Shown piece after piece: positions 1-8,432 of a DNA stretch of 64,000 nt. The notes under the pieces were generated by a model. The model did not search any database. It saw only the letters and a list, made by a program, of their open reading frames with translations, and was not told the origin of the DNA. The stretch covers positions 1,178,001-1,242,000 of the forward strand of contig NZ_QOHI01000001.1 of the NCBI RefSeq assembly GCF_003319095.1, read 5' to 3'. Position 1 is the first letter of the stretch. Each line of letters starts with the position of its first letter. Source of the stretch: Blastococcus sp. TBT05-19. Lineage in GTDB: Bacteria; Actinomycetota; Actinomycetes; Mycobacteriales; Geodermatophilaceae. A program made the translations under genes and the position numbers.

Positions 1-440
1 GTGTTGACGACGAACACCGAGTGGAAGTCCTCGTCGATGTCCCGTTGGGCGATCGGCACGGCACCCGGGGTCTGCAGGCGGGCCTGCACGCCGGTGAGCC
101 CGCCGAACCAGACGAGGTCGAGGTCGCCGGTGCGGAACAGGGAGACGGCGGCGGCGTAGTCGGTGACCGGGCGGTACTCGACCTCGAGGTCGAGGCCGGC
201 GGCGAGGGACCCGGCGAGGGTGCCGTGCAGGCGCTGCAGGACCTCGGGGTCCTGGTCGGGGATGGCGCCGATGCGCAGCGGGGCGGCGCGGTCCTCGGCG
301 GCGGAGCTGCCGCAGCCGGCGAGCGCGGCGGCGAGGGCGAGCCCGGTGCCGGCCAGCAGGGCGCGGCGGGAGAACGGCGGGGGGAGCGGGGACGTGCTCG
401 GGGCGGGGCCACCCGACCGGGCGGCGCGGAGGGCGCTCAC
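1..440 (-). CDS. PhnD-type ABC substrate-binding lipoprotein (partial)
   Basis: The gene runs off the left edge of the window, so only about 146 N-terminal residues are visible. From the GTG at 440 the protein has a twin-arginine-like start (SRRALLAG, residues 24-31), a hydrophobic stretch and a lipobox (ALAGC, Cys43). This predicts a lipid-anchored extracytoplasmic protein. The mature part begins with LRIGAIPDQDP, followed by YRPVTDYAAAVSLFRTGDLDLVWFG in two adjoining stretches, typical of the PhnD/phosphite-phosphonate binding family (a periplasmic-type solute receptor for an ABC importer). No ATPase or permease is visible; they would lie beyond position 1. It is divergent from the Liv operon. 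The exact ligand (phosphonate, phosphite or other) cannot be told from this fragment. Confidence 0.8.
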   Translation of the reverse strand, partial: MSALRAARSGGPAPSTSPLPPPFSRRALLAGTGLALAAALAGCGSSAAEDRAAPLRIGAIPDQDPEVLQRLHGTLAGSLAAGLDLEVEYRPVTDYAAAVSLFRTGDLDLVWFGGLTGVQARLQTPGAVPIAQRDIDEDFHSVFVVN

Positions 441-748
441 TACGTCCTCGTGGGGGGGAGGGGAACGGGCACGGCGGACCTCCGGTCGGGCGGGGACGGG
501 CACCTCATCCTCTCCCGGCCGCGGGGAGCCGTCGCGCCGGTGGGCGGGGAGCCGCCGGCGTCGTCAGTCACGTTCTGGGCACGGTCGCCGACCCCTTCCC
601 CGATCGGGCGGCCCGGCTGCCTACTGTGACGCCGGTAACCGGCCCGGCACGGCGGCCGGGGACCTCGCGCCCGGGTGGACCGGGACCGACGCGGGAGCCG
701 ACGACCACCCGGCCCGGCAGGGTCGTCGTGCACGAACAGGGGAGAACC
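441..748. promoter_or_regulatory. divergent intergenic region, PhnD-type gene / livK
   Basis: This 308-bp gap separates two outward-reading transporter genes, so it should hold both promoters. A TACTGT hexamer at 622-627 could be a -10 for the rightward Liv operon. The palindrome CCGGT-A-ACCGG at 632-642 just after it is a candidate operator. An SD-like AGGGGAGA lies at 738-745 before livK. No coding sequence is convincing here: the reading frames across it have unbiased codon use. Confidence 0.3.
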
Positions 749-1927
749 ATGCGCAGCACCACGCTCCACACCGTCGCCGCGGCCACCGCCGCGGTCTTCG
801 TCCTCGCGTCCTGCTCGTCGGAGGGCGGCAGCGGCGGGTCCGAGGCCTCCGGCGAGCTCTCCGGCGAGGGCACCGGCGACTCCTGCTCCATCGAAGGCGA
901 GGTGCCCCTGGGCGCCGTCCTGAGCCTCACCGGTGCCGCCGCCAGCTACGGCGAGTCGCAGCAGCGCGGGCTCGAGCTGGCCGCCAAGGAGCTGGCCGAG
1001 AAGGGCGGGATCACCTACGACCTCACGATCGAGGACGACCAGACCGACCCGAAGCAGGGCATCACGCTGTTCGACCAGTTCGTCAACGACGGCGCCAGCC
1101 TGATCATCGGCCCGACGCTGTCCAACGCGGCCGTGCAGTCCGACCCCATCGCCCAGGAGGCCGGCGTCCCGGTGCTGGGCATCTCCAACACCGCTGCCGG
1201 CATCACCGACATCGGTGACTACATCTTCCGCAACTCGCTGACCGAGCAGGCCGTCATCCCGCAGACGATCGCGAAGGCGACCGAGGAGTTCGGGCTCGAG
1301 AAGGTCGTCGTGATGTACAGCAACGACGACGCCTTCACCGAGTCCGGCTTCGAGGCCTTCGAGGCGGCCCTCGAGGACGAGGGGGTGGAGATCGCCGACA
1401 CCCTGACCTTCTCCAAGGCCGACACCGACTTCCGCGCGCTGCTCACCGAGGCCCAGGGCCTCGAGCCCGACGCGCTGGTCGTCTCCGGGCTGATCGAGGC
1501 CGCCATCCCGCTGGTCACCCAGGCCCGCGAGCTCGGCATCGACGTCCCGATCATCGGCGGCAACGGGTTCAACAACCCGCGGCTGATGGCCGACGCCGGC
1601 GAGGCCGCCGAGGGCGTCGTCGTCGGCGCCGCGTGGAACTCCGCCTCCGACAACCCGGAGAACCAGGCGTTCCTCGAGGCCTACCAGGCCGAGTACGACG
1701 CCGCGCCCGACCAGTTCGCCGCCCAGGCCTACACCGGTCTGATGCTCATCGACGAGGCCATCCGCTCCGAGTGCGCCGCCGACCGGGAGAGCCTGAAGAC
1801 GGCGCTGGGCGAGCTGGAGGACGTGCCGACCGTGCTCGGCGAGTTCTCCATCGACGAGAACCGCGACGCCGTCCACCCGGCCGTCGTGCAGGTCGTGCAG
1901 GACGGGAAGTTCGCCGTCCTGGAGTGA
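749..1927 (+). CDS. livK: branched-chain amino acid ABC transporter substrate-binding lipoprotein
   Basis: A 392-residue extracytoplasmic receptor of the LivK/Peripla_BP_6 type that delivers a branched-chain amino acid or related small molecule to the LivHMGF importer encoded downstream. The ATG at 749 is chosen because an SD-like AGGGGAGA sits 4 nt upstream and because it gives a proper signal peptide with lipobox LASC (Cys22). A short Gly/Ser linker follows, then VPLGAVLSLTGAAASYG, the classic start of the first lobe. GVPVLGISNTAAGITD and the VVVMYSNDDAFTESG stretch match the family's ligand-hinge segments. It is the first gene of the operon and is separated from livH by a strong hairpin, usual where the binding protein is made in excess. 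The substrate is not proven. Confidence 0.93.
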   Translation: MRSTTLHTVAAATAAVFVLASCSSEGGSGGSEASGELSGEGTGDSCSIEGEVPLGAVLSLTGAAASYGESQQRGLELAAKELAEKGGITYDLTIEDDQTDPKQGITLFDQFVNDGASLIIGPTLSNAAVQSDPIAQEAGVPVLGISNTAAGITDIGDYIFRNSLTEQAVIPQTIAKATEEFGLEKVVVMYSNDDAFTESGFEAFEAALEDEGVEIADTLTFSKADTDFRALLTEAQGLEPDALVVSGLIEAAIPLVTQARELGIDVPIIGGNGFNNPRLMADAGEAAEGVVVGAAWNSASDNPENQAFLEAYQAEYDAAPDQFAAQAYTGLMLIDEAIRSECAADRESLKTALGELEDVPTVLGEFSIDENRDAVHPAVVQVVQDGKFAVLE

Positions 1928-1934
1928 TCGGTCC

Positions 1935-1966
1935 GGTGCCCCCCGGCCGCGCGGCCGGGGGGCACC
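1935..1966 (+). terminator. hairpin between livK and livH
   Basis: Perfect 14-bp arms (GGTGCCCCCCGGCC and its complement) close a GCGC loop, starting 8 nt after the livK stop. There is no U-tract. The position suggests a partial terminator or mRNA-stabilising hairpin that raises livK transcript over the permease and ATPase genes; that role is inferred from position. Confidence 0.6.
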
Positions 1967-2001
1967 CCGCCATCCCCATCCACGACGAGAACGGGACCGC
2001 T

Positions 2002-2877
2002 GTGCAGCAGCTCCTCAACGGCATCTTCATCGGGTCGATCTACGCGCTCTTCGCGATCGGCTTCACCCTGGTCTTCGGCATCCTCGACCGGCTGAACCTG
2101 GCCCACCCCTCGGTCTTCGCCGCCTCCGCCTTCGTCGGCATCGAGCTGGTCACGCGGGGCGGGATGTCCCTGTGGGCCGCGCTCCCCGTGGTCTTCGTGT
2201 TCGGCGCGATCCTCGGGCTGATCATCGAGCGGCTGGCGTTCCGGCCGCTGAAGAACCGCGCCGACGCCCACTTCGCCGGGCTGATCTCCTCGATCGCCCT
2301 CGCCGGGATGCTGATCGCGCTGCTGCAGTGGCGCTACGGGCCCGACACCCGCCGCTTCCCGGCGGGCACCTTCCCCGACACCCGCTACGAGGTGGCCGGC
2401 GCGCAGGTGACGCTGGTGCAGATCGTCATCCTCGCCATCTCGCTGACGCTGATGGTCGGCCTGACCTACATGGTCACGCGCACCCGGCTCGGCCGGGGCA
2501 TGCGCGCGGTCGCCGAGAACCCCACGGCCGCCCGGGTGCTGGGCGTCAACGTCGACCGGGTCACCGCCACCGTCTTCGCCATCTCCTCGGCCCTCGGCGC
2601 GGTCGCCGGCGTGCTGTTCGCCATCAACGTCAACACCGCCCAGCTCGGCATGGGCATCGCCATCGAGCTCAAGGGCCTGGCCGTCATCATCGTCGGCGGC
2701 ATGGGCTCGCTGCCCGGCGCGCTGATCGGCGGCCTGCTGCTGGGCCTGGCCGAGGTGTTCGCCGTGCAGCACATCGGCTCGTCGTGGCGCGACGTCATCG
2801 CCTTCGGCCTGCTGTTCATCATCCTGCTGCTGCGCCCGCAGGGTCTGCTGGGTGCGCGGAAGGTGCGGGAGGTCTGA
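2002..2877 (+). CDS. livH: branched-chain amino acid ABC transporter permease LivH
   Basis: A 291-residue inner-membrane permease of the LivH family. It starts at a GTG (VQQLLNGIFIGSIYALFAIG) that matches the typical LivH N-terminus. About eight hydrophobic segments are visible. The C-terminal GGMGSLPGALIGGLLLG corresponds to the family's conserved cytoplasmic loop that contacts the ATPases. It pairs with the LivM half of the next gene to form the channel. The stop codon overlaps the next start (TGATG), so translation is probably coupled. No oddities seen. Confidence 0.93.
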   Translation: MQQLLNGIFIGSIYALFAIGFTLVFGILDRLNLAHPSVFAASAFVGIELVTRGGMSLWAALPVVFVFGAILGLIIERLAFRPLKNRADAHFAGLISSIALAGMLIALLQWRYGPDTRRFPAGTFPDTRYEVAGAQVTLVQIVILAISLTLMVGLTYMVTRTRLGRGMRAVAENPTAARVLGVNVDRVTATVFAISSALGAVAGVLFAINVNTAQLGMGIAIELKGLAVIIVGGMGSLPGALIGGLLLGLAEVFAVQHIGSSWRDVIAFGLLFIILLLRPQGLLGARKVREV

Positions 2878-4706
2878 TGCTCGCCGAGTACGCCACCACG
2901 CTGACGTTCATCGCCCTCGGGGCGATCTTCGCCTACTCGTTCTACGCCGTCCTGATCGCCGGGCAGCTGAGCCTGGGCCAGGCCGGTTTCGCCTCGCTCG
3001 CCGCCTTCTCCGCCGCCGCCCTCGCGCCGAGCGCCGCCGACATCGGCGACGTCCCCGCGCTGCTGACCGCGATCGTCATCGGCATGGGGGTCGGCGCCGC
3101 CGCCTCGATCGTGCTCGGGCTGCCCACGATGCACCTGCGCGGCGTCTTCCTGGCCATCGCGACGCTCGGTTTCGCCGAGGCCGTCCGCGTCGTGCTGCTC
3201 AACTCGGAGTGGACCGGCGGCGCGCAGGGCCTGGGCGTGCCGCGCGTCCTCACCGTCGGCATGGCGTGGACCGCGCTGGCCGTCGTCGCCTACTGGTTCT
3301 GGCGGATGGGCGGCTCCCGGTACGGCCGCGCGCTCGAGGCGATCCGGGAGGACGAGCTCGCGGCCCGCGCCATGGGCATCGACGTCGGCCGGCACCGGCT
3401 CGCCGCCTTCATCACCTCGGGTGCGGTGGCCGGCCTCTACGGCGTGCTGTTCGCCTACTACGTGCGGCTCATCGCGCCCAGCGACTTCGACTTCGCCGCC
3501 GCCGTCGACGGCCTCGTCACCGCCGTGCTGGGCGGCTCGACGATGTTCGCCGGCCCGATCCTGGGCAGCGGCTTCCAGACGATGATCCCGGAGCTGCAGC
3601 GCGCCGCGGGCATCGAGGCGGGCTGGATCCGGCCGTTCCTCGCCGGCCTGCTGCTCCTGGTCGTCATCCTCTTCCTGCCCGGCGGCCTGACCAGCCTCAT
3701 CCCGCGGCCGGTGCGCATGCCCGCGGCCGAGGACGACGCCGGCACGGGCCTGGCCGGGCGCCGGCACCCCGCGGCCGGGGACACCGTCGTGGCCCTCGCC
3801 GGGCTCGGCAAGGAGTACGGCGGGGTGCACGCCGTGCGCGGCGTCGACCTCGAGGTCCGCGCCGGGGAGGTCGTGGGCCTCATCGGCCCGAACGGCGCCG
3901 GCAAGACGACGCTGGTGAACATGATCAGCGGGCTGGTGCCGCCGAGCCAGGGCACCGCCACGGTGCTCGGGACGACGGTCGGCCGCACCCCGGTGCACCG
4001 GATCGCCGCGGCCGGGGTCAGCCGGACCTTCCAGCACTCCAAGCTCTTCGACCGGCTCTCGGCGCTGGACAACGTGCTGGTGGGCGCCCACCTGGTCAGC
4101 CGGCCGACGTTCCTGCGGCGGCTGCTGTGGCTGCCCTCCGCCCGCCGCGACGAGCGGGCCGCGCACCAGCAGGCGGCCCGCTGCCTGCGCCGGGTCGGCC
4201 TGGGCGACGTCGCCGCGACCCGCGCCTCGGCGCTGTCCTACGGCGACCAGCGGCGGCTGGAGATCGCCCGGGCGCTGGCCTCGGACCCCTCGCTGCTGAT
4301 CCTCGACGAGCCGGCCGCCGGCATGAACCACGTCGAGGCCACCCGGCTGTCGGAGCTCATCACGTCGCTGGCCGCCGACGGCCTGACGATCCTGTTCATC
4401 GAGCACAACGTCGGGATGGTCCTGCGGACCTGCACCCGCGTCGTCGTCCTCAACTTCGGCGAGGTCATCGCCAGCGGTTCCCCCGAGCAGATCGCGGCCG
4501 ACCCGCTGGTCATCGAGGCCTACCTGGGCGCCGCCGACGAGGACGCGGCCGCGGACCCCGGCGCGGGCTCGATCGCCGAGGGCACCGCCGTCGACCCGAC
4601 CGCGGTCGGCCCGGACGCGGCGTCGCCGGACGCCGTGCTCAACGTGCGGCCCGGAGCCGCCGGCACCCTGGAACCACCGGACACCACCTCGAGGGATGCG
4701 ACATGA
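2877..4706 (+). CDS. fused LivM permease-LivG ATPase
   Basis: A single 609-residue reading frame carries two subunits normally encoded separately. Residues 1 to about 280 are a LivM permease (AGQLSLGQAGFASLAAF; MGIDVGRHRLAAFITSG). Residues about 302-550 are a LivG ATP-binding subunit with Walker A GPNGAGKTT near residue 337, the LivG-specific SRTFQHSKLF, signature LSYGDQRRLEIARAL near 453 and Walker B LLILDEPAAGMN near 475. A low-complexity Ala/Asp/Pro tail of about 55 residues follows. No stop or start separates the halves, so the fusion is genuine in this sequence. It overlaps livF by ATGA. Function: energises and forms half of the Liv import channel. Permease-ATPase fusions of this kind are known in actinobacteria. 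Confidence 0.93.
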   Translation: MLAEYATTLTFIALGAIFAYSFYAVLIAGQLSLGQAGFASLAAFSAAALAPSAADIGDVPALLTAIVIGMGVGAAASIVLGLPTMHLRGVFLAIATLGFAEAVRVVLLNSEWTGGAQGLGVPRVLTVGMAWTALAVVAYWFWRMGGSRYGRALEAIREDELAARAMGIDVGRHRLAAFITSGAVAGLYGVLFAYYVRLIAPSDFDFAAAVDGLVTAVLGGSTMFAGPILGSGFQTMIPELQRAAGIEAGWIRPFLAGLLLLVVILFLPGGLTSLIPRPVRMPAAEDDAGTGLAGRRHPAAGDTVVALAGLGKEYGGVHAVRGVDLEVRAGEVVGLIGPNGAGKTTLVNMISGLVPPSQGTATVLGTTVGRTPVHRIAAAGVSRTFQHSKLFDRLSALDNVLVGAHLVSRPTFLRRLLWLPSARRDERAAHQQAARCLRRVGLGDVAATRASALSYGDQRRLEIARALASDPSLLILDEPAAGMNHVEATRLSELITSLAADGLTILFIEHNVGMVLRTCTRVVVLNFGEVIASGSPEQIAADPLVIEAYLGAADEDAAADPGAGSIAEGTAVDPTAVGPDAASPDAVLNVRPGAAGTLEPPDTTSRDAT

Positions 4707-5413
4707 CCGAGCCGATCCTCAGCGTGGCCGACCTCCGGGTCGGCTACGGCCGGGTGGAGGCCGTGCGCGGCGTCTCCTTCGAGGCGGCGCCCGGATCCCT
4801 GGTCACGCTCGTCGGCGCCAACGGGGCCGGCAAGTCCTCGATCATCAACGCCGTGTCCGGGCTGGTCCGGCCGGCGGGTGGGCGGATCACCTTCGAGGGC
4901 CAGGACATCACCCGCACGCCTGCGCACAAGCTGGTCGGCCGCGGGCTGGTGCAGGTGCCCGAGGGCCGGCAGATCCTGGCCACGCTGACCATCGAGGAGA
5001 ACCTCCAGATGGGTCAGTGGCACACCGGTCCGGGCACCCGGCGCTCGATGGACGACATGTACGACCGGTTCCCCGTCCTCGCCGAGCGGCGGGCGCTGCC
5101 GGCCGGGTCGCTGTCGGGCGGGGAGCAGCAGATGCTGGCCATCGCCCGCGCGCTGGTCGCCGCGCCCAAGGTGATGCTCATGGACGAGCCGTCGATGGGC
5201 CTGGCCCCGAAGATCGTGGACGAGGTGTTCCGCGTGATCGAGGAGATCCGGGCCTCGGGGACGACCGTGGTGCTGGTGGAGCAGAACGCCCGCCGCGCGC
5301 TGCGCGCCGCCGACCACGGTTACGTGCTGCAGAGCGGCGAGGTCGTGCACTCCGGCCCGGCTGCCGAGCTGCTCGCCGACGAGCGGATCGTCCAGGCCTA
5401 CCTCGGCGTGTGA
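4703..5413 (+). CDS. livF: branched-chain amino acid ABC transporter ATPase LivF
   Basis: A 236-residue cytoplasmic ATPase, the partner of LivG. Walker A is GANGAGKSS, the Q-loop region reads VPEGRQILATLTIEENL (diagnostic for LivF), the ABC signature is LSGGEQQMLAIARAL, Walker B is KVMLMDEPSMGLAP and the switch region is VLVEQNARRAL. The start overlaps the upstream stop (ATGA at 4703-4706). It is the last gene of the livKH(MG)F operon; a palindromic element follows and probably ends the transcript. Confidence 0.95.
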   Translation: MTEPILSVADLRVGYGRVEAVRGVSFEAAPGSLVTLVGANGAGKSSIINAVSGLVRPAGGRITFEGQDITRTPAHKLVGRGLVQVPEGRQILATLTIEENLQMGQWHTGPGTRRSMDDMYDRFPVLAERRALPAGSLSGGEQQMLAIARALVAAPKVMLMDEPSMGLAPKIVDEVFRVIEEIRASGTTVVLVEQNARRALRAADHGYVLQSGEVVHSGPAAELLADERIVQAYLGV

Positions 5414-5418
5414 GCTGC

Positions 5419-5486
5419 TGGAACGGCCCCCGGGCAGGGTCCCGCCGCGAGCGCAGCGAGTGGTGGGGAGATCGGGGGTCCTTCTA
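5419..5486. repeat. palindromic intergenic element, possibly a bidirectional terminator
   Basis: This 68-bp element folds into a two-tier hairpin. The outer arms are AACGGCCCCCG (5422-5432) and CGGGGGTCCTT (5473-5483), with one mismatch and one G-T pair. The inner arms are CCGCC (5442-5446) and GGTGG (5462-5466), around GCGAGCGCAGCGAG. It lies directly behind livF and abuts the -10 of the next gene. From memory, very similar elements recur between genes of Geodermatophilaceae; that is recalled, not searched. Only this copy was noticed in the window. Confidence 0.55.
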
Positions 5487-5497
5487 GTGTGCGTGCC

Positions 5498-5857
5498 GTG
5501 AGCGACTGCCTGTTCTGCCGCATGGTCGCGGGGGAGATCCCCGCCGACGTCGTCCACCGCACCGACCGGGTGCTCGCCTTCCGCGACATCAACCCGCAGG
5601 CGCCGACGCACGTGCTGGTCATCCCGGCCGAGCACCACGCCACCGTGGGGGCGCTGGCCGAGGCCGACCCGGCGCTGCTCGGCGACGTCGTCGCGGCGGC
5701 GCACGCGGTGGCCCGGCAGGAGGGGCTGGTCAGCGGCGACGGCGCGGAGCCGGGGTACCGGCTGGTCGCCAACACCGGCCCGGACGCCGGTCAGACCGTG
5801 CACCACGTGCACCTGCACGTGCTGGGCGGTCGCGGGCTCGGCTGGCCGCCGGGGTGA
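5498..5857 (+). CDS. HIT family nucleotide-binding hydrolase
   Basis: A 119-residue histidine-triad protein, probably a cytoplasmic purine-nucleotide phosphoramidase or hydrolase. The catalytic triad HHVHLHV lies near residues 103-109, followed by the usual short Gly-rich end GGRGLGWPPG. CLFC at residues 4-7 is the N-terminal zinc-type pair common in HINT proteins. The GTG at 5498 is preferred over the in-frame GTG at 5489 because a TAGTGT hexamer (5485-5490) stands 7 nt upstream, consistent with a leaderless mRNA, and because it gives the family's usual start (VSDCLFC). The natural substrate is unknown. Confidence 0.9.
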   Translation: MSDCLFCRMVAGEIPADVVHRTDRVLAFRDINPQAPTHVLVIPAEHHATVGALAEADPALLGDVVAAAHAVARQEGLVSGDGAEPGYRLVANTGPDAGQTVHHVHLHVLGGRGLGWPPG

Positions 5858-5889
5858 CCCGCTCCGATCGCGCCTGAGAGGGTGGGGGC

Positions 5890-6702
5890 ATGAGCGAGCC
5901 CCTGCGCATCGAGCGCGACGGCGACGTCGCCGTCGTCGTCCTGGACAACCCGCCGCTGAACCTCTTCGACGCGGCCACGTTCGACGCGATGGAGCGGGTG
6001 GCGCGCGAGCTCGTCGTCATGACCGACCCGGCCGACCCCGGTCGCGCCCGGGCGGTGCTGGTCGAGGCCCGGGGCAAGGTCGTCTCCGGCGGGGTCGACG
6101 TCACCTACTTCCGGGACATCGCCGAGGGCCCCGACCCGGCGCAGCGCGGCGGCGAGCTGTGGGCCCGCCTGCTGGAGGTGGCCAACACCTTCGAGGACCT
6201 GCCGGTGCCCACCGTCTTCGCCGCCCACGGGCTGACCCTCACCGCCGCCTTCGAGCTGGCGCTGTCCTGCGACATCCTGCTCGCGGCGGAGAAGGCGTCG
6301 TTCGGCCTGGTCGAGATCGTCGTCGGCCTCACGCCGTCGATGGGTGGTCCGCAGCGGCTGGCCGAGCGGGCCGGCCCGGCGCGCGCCAAGGAGCTCATCT
6401 TCACCGGCGAGCGCTACCCGGCCGCGGTCCTCGAGCGCTGGAACGTGGTGAACCGGGTGCTGCCCGACGAGGGCTTCGCCGAGGCCGCCCGCGCCTACGC
6501 GCACCGGGTGGCCGCCGGGCCGACGGTGGCGCACGCGGCGACCAAGCAGCTCGCCGGCATCGCCGTCCGCCAGGGCGCCCGGGCCGCCGACGCCCTGGTG
6601 CCGGAGATCTCCGGGCCGCTGTTCGCCACGGACGACCTGCGCGGCGCCGTCGCCTCGTTCCTCTCCGAAGGCCCGGGCAAGGCGACCTACACCGGGCGCT
6701 GA
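5890..6702 (+). CDS. enoyl-CoA hydratase/isomerase family protein
   Basis: A 270-residue crotonase-fold protein. The oxyanion-hole regions are visible as ARGKVVSGGVDVTYF and AAHGLTLTAAFELALSCDILLA, and the second contains the usual catalytic-loop context (SFGLVEIVVGLTPSMGG). Such enzymes act on acyl-CoA thioesters (hydration, isomerisation or hydrolysis) in the cytoplasm. The usual active-site Glu pair is not evident at the GXXP-type positions, so the exact reaction is uncertain. A purine-rich SD (GAGAGGGTGGGG) precedes the ATG. It stands alone between the HIT gene and phoH. Confidence 0.85.
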   Translation: MSEPLRIERDGDVAVVVLDNPPLNLFDAATFDAMERVARELVVMTDPADPGRARAVLVEARGKVVSGGVDVTYFRDIAEGPDPAQRGGELWARLLEVANTFEDLPVPTVFAAHGLTLTAAFELALSCDILLAAEKASFGLVEIVVGLTPSMGGPQRLAERAGPARAKELIFTGERYPAAVLERWNVVNRVLPDEGFAEAARAYAHRVAAGPTVAHAATKQLAGIAVRQGARAADALVPEISGPLFATDDLRGAVASFLSEGPGKATYTGR

Positions 6703-6795
6703 CCCCATCGGGCGACCGGCGCTTCACCGGCGCGGACGCGGGTAGAGTCGAACGGTCCGCCGTTGCCCGTAGCAGGAAGGCAGGGTCGAGGGTTC

Positions 6796-7923
6796 TTGCC
6801 CGACACCTCCCCGAACGTCCCCGTGCCAGGTGCCCCCACGTCGCGTGAGGCATCGGCGCAGGCCGCCGCCGCCGACGACGTCGCGGCCTCTCCGGCGGCG
6901 GCCGTCCGCACCGCGATCACCGTGCCCGACGGCGTGCCGATGGTGGCGCTGCTCGGTTCCGCCGACGAGCTGCTGCGCCTGGTCGAGGCCGAGCTCGACG
7001 CCGACGTGCACGTGCGCGGCAACGAGATCAGCGTGACCGGGCAGCCGGCCGACAACGCCTTCGCCGTCCGGGTCTTCGACGAGCTCATGGCGCTGATCCG
7101 CACCGGCCAGCAGCTGCGGCCCGACTCGGTGCGCCGGGTCATCGCCATGCTGCGCGCCGGCGGGTCCGAGCGCCCCGCCGACGTGCTGAGCCTCGACATC
7201 ATCAGCCGCCGCGGCCGCACGATCCGGCCCAAGACGCTGAACCAGAAGCGCTACGTCGACGCGATCGACGAGAACACCATCGTCTTCGGCATCGGCCCCG
7301 CCGGTACCGGCAAGACCTACCTCGCCATGGCCAAGGCGGTGCAGGCGCTGACGACCAAGCAGGTCAACCGGATCATCCTGACCCGTCCCGCCGTCGAGGC
7401 CGGCGAGCGGCTGGGCTACCTGCCCGGCACGCTCAGCGAGAAGATCGACCCCTACCTGCGGCCGCTGTACGACGCGCTGCACGACATGGTCGATCCTGAA
7501 TCAATTCCCAAGTTAATGGCATCCGGAACAATTGAAGTGGCGCCATTAGCGTACATGCGCGGAAGAACTCTTAATGATGCTTTCGTCATTCTTGACGAGG
7601 CCCAAAATACCACTGCCGAGCAGATGAAGATGTTCCTCACCCGGCTCGGCTTCGGGTCGAAGATCGTCGTCACCGGCGACGTGACCCAGGTCGACCTGCC
7701 CGGTGGCGCGCAGAGCGGCCTGAAGATCGTGCGCGAGATCCTCGACGGCATCGAGGACGTCCACTTCGCCAACTTGACCAGCACCGACGTCGTCCGCCAC
7801 CGCCTGGTCGGCGACATCGTCGACGCCTACGAGCGGTTCGACGCCACCCGGCAGCCCGCACCCACCCGACCGGCTGCCGGCGCGCCCGTCCGGACGAACC
7901 GACCGCGCCGGCAGGGGAGCTGA
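6796..7923 (+). CDS. phoH: PhoH family ATPase
   Basis: A 375-residue P-loop ATPase of the PhoH/PhoL family, linked to RNA metabolism and usually next to ybeY, as here. Walker A is GPAGTGKT near residue 168; the Walker B region is [23 protein letters not shown]. The C-terminal [14 protein letters not shown] is also diagnostic. The start is uncertain: TTG 6796 has GAGGG close upstream; TTG 6763 and GTG 6823 are alternatives. A TAGAGT box at 6743-6748 may be the -10. The remarkable feature is codons 7492-7614, which encode a normal, conserved PhoH segment with AT-rich codons, including two TTA, unlike the rest of the gene. Confidence 0.93.
   Translation: MPDTSPNVPVPGAPTSREASAQAAAADDVAASPAAAVRTAITVPDGVPMVALLGSADELLRLVEAELDADVHVRGNEISVTGQPADNAFAVRVFDELMALIRTGQQLRPDSVRRVIAMLRAGGSERPADVLSLDIISRRGRTIRPKTLNQKRYVDAIDENTIVFGIGPAGTGKTYLAMAKAVQALTTKQVNRIILTRPAVEAGERLGYLPGTLSEKIDPYLRPLYDALHDMVDPESIPKLMASGTIEVAPLAYMRGRTLNDAFVILDEAQNTTAEQMKMFLTRLGFGSKIVVTGDVTQVDLPGGAQSGLKIVREILDGIEDVHFANLTSTDVVRHRLVGDIVDAYERFDATRQPAPTRPAAGAPVRTNRPRRQGS
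7492..7614 (+). other. AT-rich synonymous block inside phoH
   Basis: Counting 7501-7620 directly gives 57 G/C of 120 (about 48 percent), and only 18 of 40 third codon positions are G/C, while flanking codons are almost all G/C-ending. TTA leucine codons stand at 7513-7515 and 7546-7548, with AGA, AAT, ATT, CTT and GAT nearby. The reading frame and the family protein sequence are intact. A 7-bp inverted repeat TAATGGC/GCCATTA (7514-7520, 7542-7548) lies within. The block must be a tract of different origin or a second signal laid over the coding sequence. Confidence 0.85.
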
Positions 7924-7928
7924 CCGCG

Positions 7929-8432
7929 GTGCCCGTCGAGGTGTCCAACGAGTCCGAGATCGCCGTCGACGAGGCGGAGCTGGCCGGCATCTGCCGGTTC
8001 GTGCTGGGCGAGATGAAGATCAACCCGATGGCCGAGCTGTCGGTGCTGTGCGTCGACGTCGACTACATGAGCAGCCTGCACGAGCGGTGGATGGGCGAGC
8101 AGGGCCCCACCGACGTGCTCGCCTTCCCGATGGACGAGTTCGACACCGGCCGTCCCGACGACCCGGACCCCGGCCCGGCGCTGCTCGGCGACATCGTGCT
8201 GTGTCCGGCCGTCGCCGTCCGCCAGGCCCGCGCCGCCGGCCACTCGATGGACGACGAGCTCGTGCTGCTGGCCACCCACGGGGTGCTGCACCTGCTCGGC
8301 TACGACCACATGGAGCCAGACGACGAGAAGGAGATGTTCGGTCTCCAGTCGCAGCTCATCGAGTCGTGGCGGGCAGCGCCCCGCGAGCCCGTGACGGGCG
8401 CCCCCTCCGGTCAGGAGCCCGGCTCCCGATGA
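7929..8432 (+). CDS. ybeY: endoribonuclease YbeY
   Basis: A 167-residue zinc-dependent endoribonuclease involved in rRNA maturation and ribosome quality control. The metal-binding signature [11 protein letters not shown] lies near residues 117-127, and the [11 protein letters not shown] segment upstream of it is also conserved. It begins with GTG 6 nt after phoH and its stop overlaps the next start (ATGA), so phoH, ybeY and the CBS protein form an operon, the standard actinobacterial arrangement. A short Pro/Gly-rich tail follows the catalytic motif. Confidence 0.95.
   Translation: MPVEVSNESEIAVDEAELAGICRFVLGEMKINPMAELSVLCVDVDYMSSLHERWMGEQGPTDVLAFPMDEFDTGRPDDPDPGPALLGDIVLCPAVAVRQARAAGHSMDDELVLLATHGVLHLLGYDHMEPDDEKEMFGLQSQLIESWRAAPREPVTGAPSGQEPGSR

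Noticed and set aside
2466-4406. 646-codon minus-strand frame opposite livM-livG
   Set aside because: Shadow frame: His/Gln/Arg-rich translation without domains, opposite an unmistakable ABC transporter.
7492-7614. Intein or group I intron inside phoH
   Set aside because: The reading frame and protein length are normal; there is no inserted sequence, only altered codon choice.
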